Source: Zoogloea oleivorans
GTDB lineage: Bacteria; Pseudomonadota; Gammaproteobacteria; Burkholderiales; Rhodocyclaceae
DNA length: 60,916 nt
Reading direction: 5' to 3'
Assembly: GCA_030157785.1 (NCBI GenBank)
Contig: JAOAUC010000033.1
Coordinates: 1 to 60,916 of the forward strand
The position numbers and the translations under genes are program-made. The notes beneath the pieces were generated by a model. The model saw only the letters and a program-made list of their open reading frames with translations. It did no database searches and had not been told where the DNA came from. Below are positions 56,986-60,916 of the stretch, piece after piece. The stretch's first letter is position 1. Each line of letters opens with the position of its first letter.

Positions 56986-59900
56986 ATGTCCTCTTCGCAA
57001 GACCGGCAAGACCCCTATTCCCTGCTTGAACAATGCCTGTCGGTGGATCGCCCCGGTCTGCGCCGCGATCTGCGCCGCCTGCCCCAGCGGCCGCGCAGCC
57101 TCGCCGAGCTGCCGGAGGCCCTGCGCCTGCGCATCGCCCAGTCGGCAGCCAAGCTTATCGAGCGGGCCACCAACCGGCCGAAGCCGGACTTCCCGGACGA
57201 TCTGCCGGTCAATCAGCGGCGTGACGAGATTGCGGCGGCGATCCGCGACAACCAGGTGGTCATCGTGTGCGGCGAGACGGGCTCGGGCAAGACCACCCAG
57301 CTGCCGAAGATCTGCCTCGAACTGGGGCGCGGCGTTGCCGGCCTGATCGGCCATACCCAGCCGCGGCGGATCGCCGCGCGGGCCACCGCCAGCCGCATCG
57401 CCCAGGAACTGAAGACCGAACTCGGCAGCGCCGTCGGTTTCAAGATCCGCTTTACCGACCGGGCCGGGCCGCAGACCTACATCAAGCTGATGACCGACGG
57501 CATCCTGCTGGCCGAGACCCAGGGCGACCCGCTGCTGTCGGCCTACGACACGCTGATCATCGACGAGGCCCACGAGCGCAGCCTGAACATCGACTTCCTG
57601 CTCGGCTACCTGCGCCAGCTGCTGGCCAAGCGGCCCGACCTGAAGGTGATTGTCACGTCCGCCACGCTCGACGCTGAACGTTTTGCCCGTCACTTCGGCA
57701 AGGGCGACAAGCTGGCGCCGGTGATCGAAGTGTCCGGCCGGCTGTTTCCCATCGAGATGCGCTACCGTCCGGTGGAGCGCGACGAACCGAAGCCCGCCCG
57801 TCCTGGCGAGGCACCGCCGCGCCAGGACAGCCGCGGCCCGGACCGTGACCTGTACGACGCCCTGGTTGACGCCGTGGACGAAGCTCACCGCAGCGGCCCC
57901 GGCGACGTGCTGGTCTTCCTGCCCGGCGAGCGCGAGATTCGCGAAGCCTCCGAAGCCCTGCGCAAGGCCCATCACGCTGCCGGCACCGAGGTACTGGCGC
58001 TGTTCGCACGCCAGTCGGCCGGCGATCAGGCGCGGGTCTTTGCGCCGTCGAAGGGGCGCCGCGTGGTGCTGGCCACCAACGTAGCCGAAACCTCGCTGAC
58101 CGTGCCGGGCATCCGCTATGTGATCGACACCGGTCTGGCCCGCCTCAAGCGTTACTCGCACCGCAACAAGGTCGAGCAACTGCAGATCGAGAAGGTCGCC
58201 CAGTCGGCGGCCCGCCAGCGCGCCGGCCGTTGCGGCCGGGTGATGGACGGCGTGTGTTTCCGCCTCTACGACGAGGACGACTACAACAAGCGTCCCGAGC
58301 ACACCGATCCGGAAATCCTGCGCTCCTCACTGGCCGGCGTGATCCTGCGCATGAAGTCGCTGAAGCTCGGCGAGGTGGCGGACTTCCCCTTCATCGACGC
58401 GCCGCTGCCGCGCATGATCGCCGACGGCTACCAGCTGCTGGCCGAACTGGGCGCGGTGATCGAAGTGGAAGGCGAGGGGACGATGAACCTCACGCCCATC
58501 GGCCGCGAACTCGCCAAGCTGCCGCTGGACCCGAAGATCGGCCGCATGATCCTCGCCGCCCGCGACCGGGGCAGCCTGTCCGAAGTGCTGGTGATTGCCG
58601 CGGCGTTGTCCACGCAGGACGTGCGCGAGCGCCCGCCCGAGCGTCAGGCCGCTGCCGATCAGGCCCACGCGCGTTTTCGTGGCACCGAGAATGAGCAGAA
58701 ATCCGAATTCCTGTGGTTCTGGAACCTGTGGAAGGCCTGGGAGGAAGTCCAGCGCCACGAGACATCCAGCAAGCAGAAAGCCTGGTGCAAAACGCACTTT
58801 CTGTCGTGGCTGCGCCTGCGCGAATGGCGCGACGTGTATGCCCAGCTGCACACCTTGTGCGCCGAGCACGGCTGGAAGGAGAACGACAAGCCGGCCAGCT
58901 ACGACGCCATCCACAAGGCCCTGCTCACCGGCCTGATGGGCCACGTGGGCTGCAAGATCGAGGACGCCACCGGGCCGGCGGCCGGCAGTTACCTGGGCGC
59001 CCGCGGCATCAAGTTCTGGCCGCATCCGGGCTCCGCCATCGCCAAGAAGGCCGGCAAGTGGATCATGGGCGCCGAGCTGGTGGACACATCCCGCCTGTTT
59101 GCCCGCTGCCTGGCGCGCATCGAGCCGGAATGGCTGGAGGAGGTGGGCGAACATCTGCTCAAGCGCCAGATTTCCGAACCCCACTGGTCGAAGGCCAGCG
59201 GTGCCGTGCGCGCCTGGGAGCGCGGCACGCTGTATGGCCTCACGGTGTATCCGCGGCGTGGCGTGAGCTACCGCGAGATCGACCCTGACCTGTGTCGCGA
59301 GCTGTTCATCCGCGAAGGCCTGGTGCAGGGCGAGATTGCCGAAGGCCCGGCGCGGGGCATGCCCTTCCTGACCCACAACCAGCGTCTGGTGGCGGAAATC
59401 GAACGTCTGGAACACAAGTCCCGCCGCCCCGACGTGCTGGTGGATGACGAACTGATCTACGCCTTCTACGACGCCAAGCTGCCGCCGGAAGTGCTCGATC
59501 TGGCCAGTTTCGAGGCCTGGCGCAAGGAGGCCGAGAAAGCCTCGGCCAAAATCCTGCAGCTGACCCGCGACCAGTTGATGCGTCACGATGCGGAAGGCAT
59601 CACCACCGACCGCTTCCCGTCCAACCTCGAAGTGCTCGGCCAGAAACTCCGGCTCACTTACCTGCACGCCCCTGGCGACGCCGATGACGGCGTGACGCTG
59701 ACGGTGCCGCTGGCCATGCTCAACCAGATTCCGGCCAGCCGCTGCGAATGGCTCGTGCCGGGCCTGCTCGAAGAGAAGCTCACCGCCCTGCTGCGCACCG
59801 TGCCGCAGAAGCACCGCCACCGCCTGCAGCCGATGGCCGAGAGCGCCGGCGACTTCATGACCCGATTCGAGGCCGGCGAGTTCGATCAGGACGAGCCGCT

Positions 59901-60916
59901 GCTCAAGGCCATGCAGCGCTTCGTCGAGGAACGGGTGTCGCTGAAGCTGCCGATGGAAAGCTTCCGCTCCGAGAACCTGAACCCCCACTGTTTCATGAAC
60001 TTCCGGGTGCAGGACGAGCACGGCCGCATCCTCGGCCAGTCACGCAACCTCGCCGAGCTGCGCACGCGCTTCAGGGAGCAGGTGGCAGCACGCTTCCAGG
60101 CGGCGAAGATCGTGCCGGCCAGCGAGGCCCCGGCGCCGAAGAAAGGCCAGCCCGAAGCGCAAAAGTCGGCACCGTCGGCCAAGGCGCCTGCCGCCGACGC
60201 GCAACTCGGTGGTTACACGAGCTGGACCTTCGGCCCGCTGCCGGAGCTGCTGGAAATCAAGGTGGCCGGCCGCGAGATCGTCGGCTTCCCTGCGCTGCAC
60301 GACGACGGTGCCAGCGTCTCGCTGCGCCCCTACGACACGCCGGAGGAGGCGGCCAAGGTGCATCGGGGCGGCATGGCGCGACTCTTTGCGCTGGAGTTGT
60401 CGGCCCAGGTGAAGGCCATCGAGAAGCTGCCGGGCATCCGCGAGCTGGCGCTGCAGTTCATCAACTACGGCTCCGAGGCGGATCTGAAGGCCCAACTGGT
60501 GACGTCCACGCTGGAGCGCTGTTGCCTGCTCGACCCGCTGCCCGCGGACGCCGACAGCTTCGCCCAGCGCTGCAAGGACGCCAAGCCGCGCATCACACTG
60601 GTGGCGCAGGAGCTGATGCGCCTGGCCGGCCAGTTGATCGTCGAGCACGCCACGCTGACCAAGCGTATCGCCGGCCTCAAGACCTTCCCGGACGTGGTGG
60701 CCGACATCAGCGCCCAGATGGCGCGGCTGATGCCGAAGAATTTCCTGGTTGCGCTGCCCTACGAGCGCATCGCCCAGATCCCGCGCTACCTCAAGGCCGC
60801 CACCGTGCGCATCGACAAGCTGCGCGCCAACCCGGCCCGCGACGCCCAGTTGCTGGCCGAGTGGAAGAGCCTCGCCCAGCCCTTCGAGCGCGAATGGCTC
60901 GCCAAGGCCAAGGCCG
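56986..60916 (+). CDS. hrpA: ATP-dependent RNA helicase HrpA (3' end outside the window)
   Basis: 1,310 codons are visible and the frame is still open at the window edge; E. coli HrpA has about 1,300 residues, so little is missing. DEAH-box motifs: Walker A CGETGSGKTTQLPK, TQPRRIAARA, Walker B IIDEAHERSLN, motif III SATLDAERF and VLATNVAETSLTVPGI. The helicase-associated and OB-fold domains and the long HrpA-specific C-terminal region follow. The protein rescues stalled ribosomes in E. coli. The start is ATG 56986. Confidence 0.95.
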   Translation, partial: MSSSQDRQDPYSLLEQCLSVDRPGLRRDLRRLPQRPRSLAELPEALRLRIAQSAAKLIERATNRPKPDFPDDLPVNQRRDEIAAAIRDNQVVIVCGETGSGKTTQLPKICLELGRGVAGLIGHTQPRRIAARATASRIAQELKTELGSAVGFKIRFTDRAGPQTYIKLMTDGILLAETQGDPLLSAYDTLIIDEAHERSLNIDFLLGYLRQLLAKRPDLKVIVTSATLDAERFARHFGKGDKLAPVIEVSGRLFPIEMRYRPVERDEPKPARPGEAPPRQDSRGPDRDLYDALVDAVDEAHRSGPGDVLVFLPGEREIREASEALRKAHHAAGTEVLALFARQSAGDQARVFAPSKGRRVVLATNVAETSLTVPGIRYVIDTGLARLKRYSHRNKVEQLQIEKVAQSAARQRAGRCGRVMDGVCFRLYDEDDYNKRPEHTDPEILRSSLAGVILRMKSLKLGEVADFPFIDAPLPRMIADGYQLLAELGAVIEVEGEGTMNLTPIGRELAKLPLDPKIGRMILAARDRGSLSEVLVIAAALSTQDVRERPPERQAAADQAHARFRGTENEQKSEFLWFWNLWKAWEEVQRHETSSKQKAWCKTHFLSWLRLREWRDVYAQLHTLCAEHGWKENDKPASYDAIHKALLTGLMGHVGCKIEDATGPAAGSYLGARGIKFWPHPGSAIAKKAGKWIMGAELVDTSRLFARCLARIEPEWLEEVGEHLLKRQISEPHWSKASGAVRAWERGTLYGLTVYPRRGVSYREIDPDLCRELFIREGLVQGEIAEGPARGMPFLTHNQRLVAEIERLEHKSRRPDVLVDDELIYAFYDAKLPPEVLDLASFEAWRKEAEKASAKILQLTRDQLMRHDAEGITTDRFPSNLEVLGQKLRLTYLHAPGDADDGVTLTVPLAMLNQIPASRCEWLVPGLLEEKLTALLRTVPQKHRHRLQPMAESAGDFMTRFEAGEFDQDEPLLKAMQRFVEERVSLKLPMESFRSENLNPHCFMNFRVQDEHGRILGQSRNLAELRTRFREQVAARFQAAKIVPASEAPAPKKGQPEAQKSAPSAKAPAADAQLGGYTSWTFGPLPELLEIKVAGREIVGFPALHDDGASVSLRPYDTPEEAAKVHRGGMARLFALELSAQVKAIEKLPGIRELALQFINYGSEADLKAQLVTSTLERCCLLDPLPADADSFAQRCKDAKPRITLVAQELMRLAGQLIVEHATLTKRIAGLKTFPDVVADISAQMARLMPKNFLVALPYERIAQIPRYLKAATVRIDKLRANPARDAQLLAEWKSLAQPFEREWLAKAKA

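Overview
The window reads as a continuous stretch of a high-GC betaproteobacterial chromosome, most likely Rhodocyclales (Azospira/Dechloromonas-like). This is inferred from the order 4.5S RNA-dnaX-ebfC-recR, the petABC-sspA-sspB block, rplU-rpmA-obgE-proB, a Bordetella/Neisseria-type trimeric porin, a bacteriohemerythrin and the large number of cyclic-di-GMP proteins. No species can be named from sequence alone.

Layout. 1-4138 is a scar of nested mobile elements: an IS66 element with intact left end, tnpA and tnpB, whose tnpC stops inside the catalytic core where a RIT-like tandem tyrosine-recombinase element is joined; that element is itself frameshifted and cut by the end of a third insertion sequence. 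4152-7754 holds an Lrp-type regulator and a Spy-like periplasmic protein divergent from a CpxR/CpxA pair, with CpxR-type GTAAA repeats between them. 7773-14980 is core housekeeping (4.5S RNA, dnaX, ebfC, recR, a CoA-transferase, galE, a DUF2237 protein, dacB). 15257-19119 encodes the cytochrome bc1 complex, SspA and SspB. 19215-30724 carries a bacteriohemerythrin, a PilZ protein, dadA, fbp, putA, tamA and a thioredoxin-fold YyaL-type protein. 30769-36540 has a small cytochrome c, a porin, proB-obgE-rpmA-rplU and a membrane-anchored SnoaL-like protein. 36682-50563 is dominated by two signalling cassettes flanking glnS. 50577-56379 is a third, five-gene signalling operon. crcB and an hrpA helicase cut by the window edge close the window.

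The most interesting part is 36.7-56.4 kb. Three compact operons, each tied together by overlapping start/stop codons, combine input modules and cyclic-di-GMP outputs in unusual ways: (a) a GGDQF-EAL membrane sensor + outer-membrane beta-barrel + PstS-like periplasmic protein; (b) a TonB-dependent receptor + YfiR-like periplasmic protein + hybrid histidine kinase with a CHASE8-like sensor + REC-PAS-degenerate GGDEF-EAL regulator, i.e. the YfiR/YfiN sensing pair apparently rewired to a phosphorelay; (c) a catalytically dead EAL fused to REC-PAS + a small stand-alone domain + HDOD + soluble PAS histidine kinase + REC-HD-GYP. No intact GGDEF motif is seen in the window, while two EAL domains and one HD-GYP domain look catalytically intact, so the visible output is biased to cyclic-di-GMP breakdown.

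Other notable points: a triple 10-bp-spaced CpxR-type box, three matching extended -10 promoters that suggest leaderless dnaX and tamA messages, and a PVWY instead of PEWY motif in cytochrome b.
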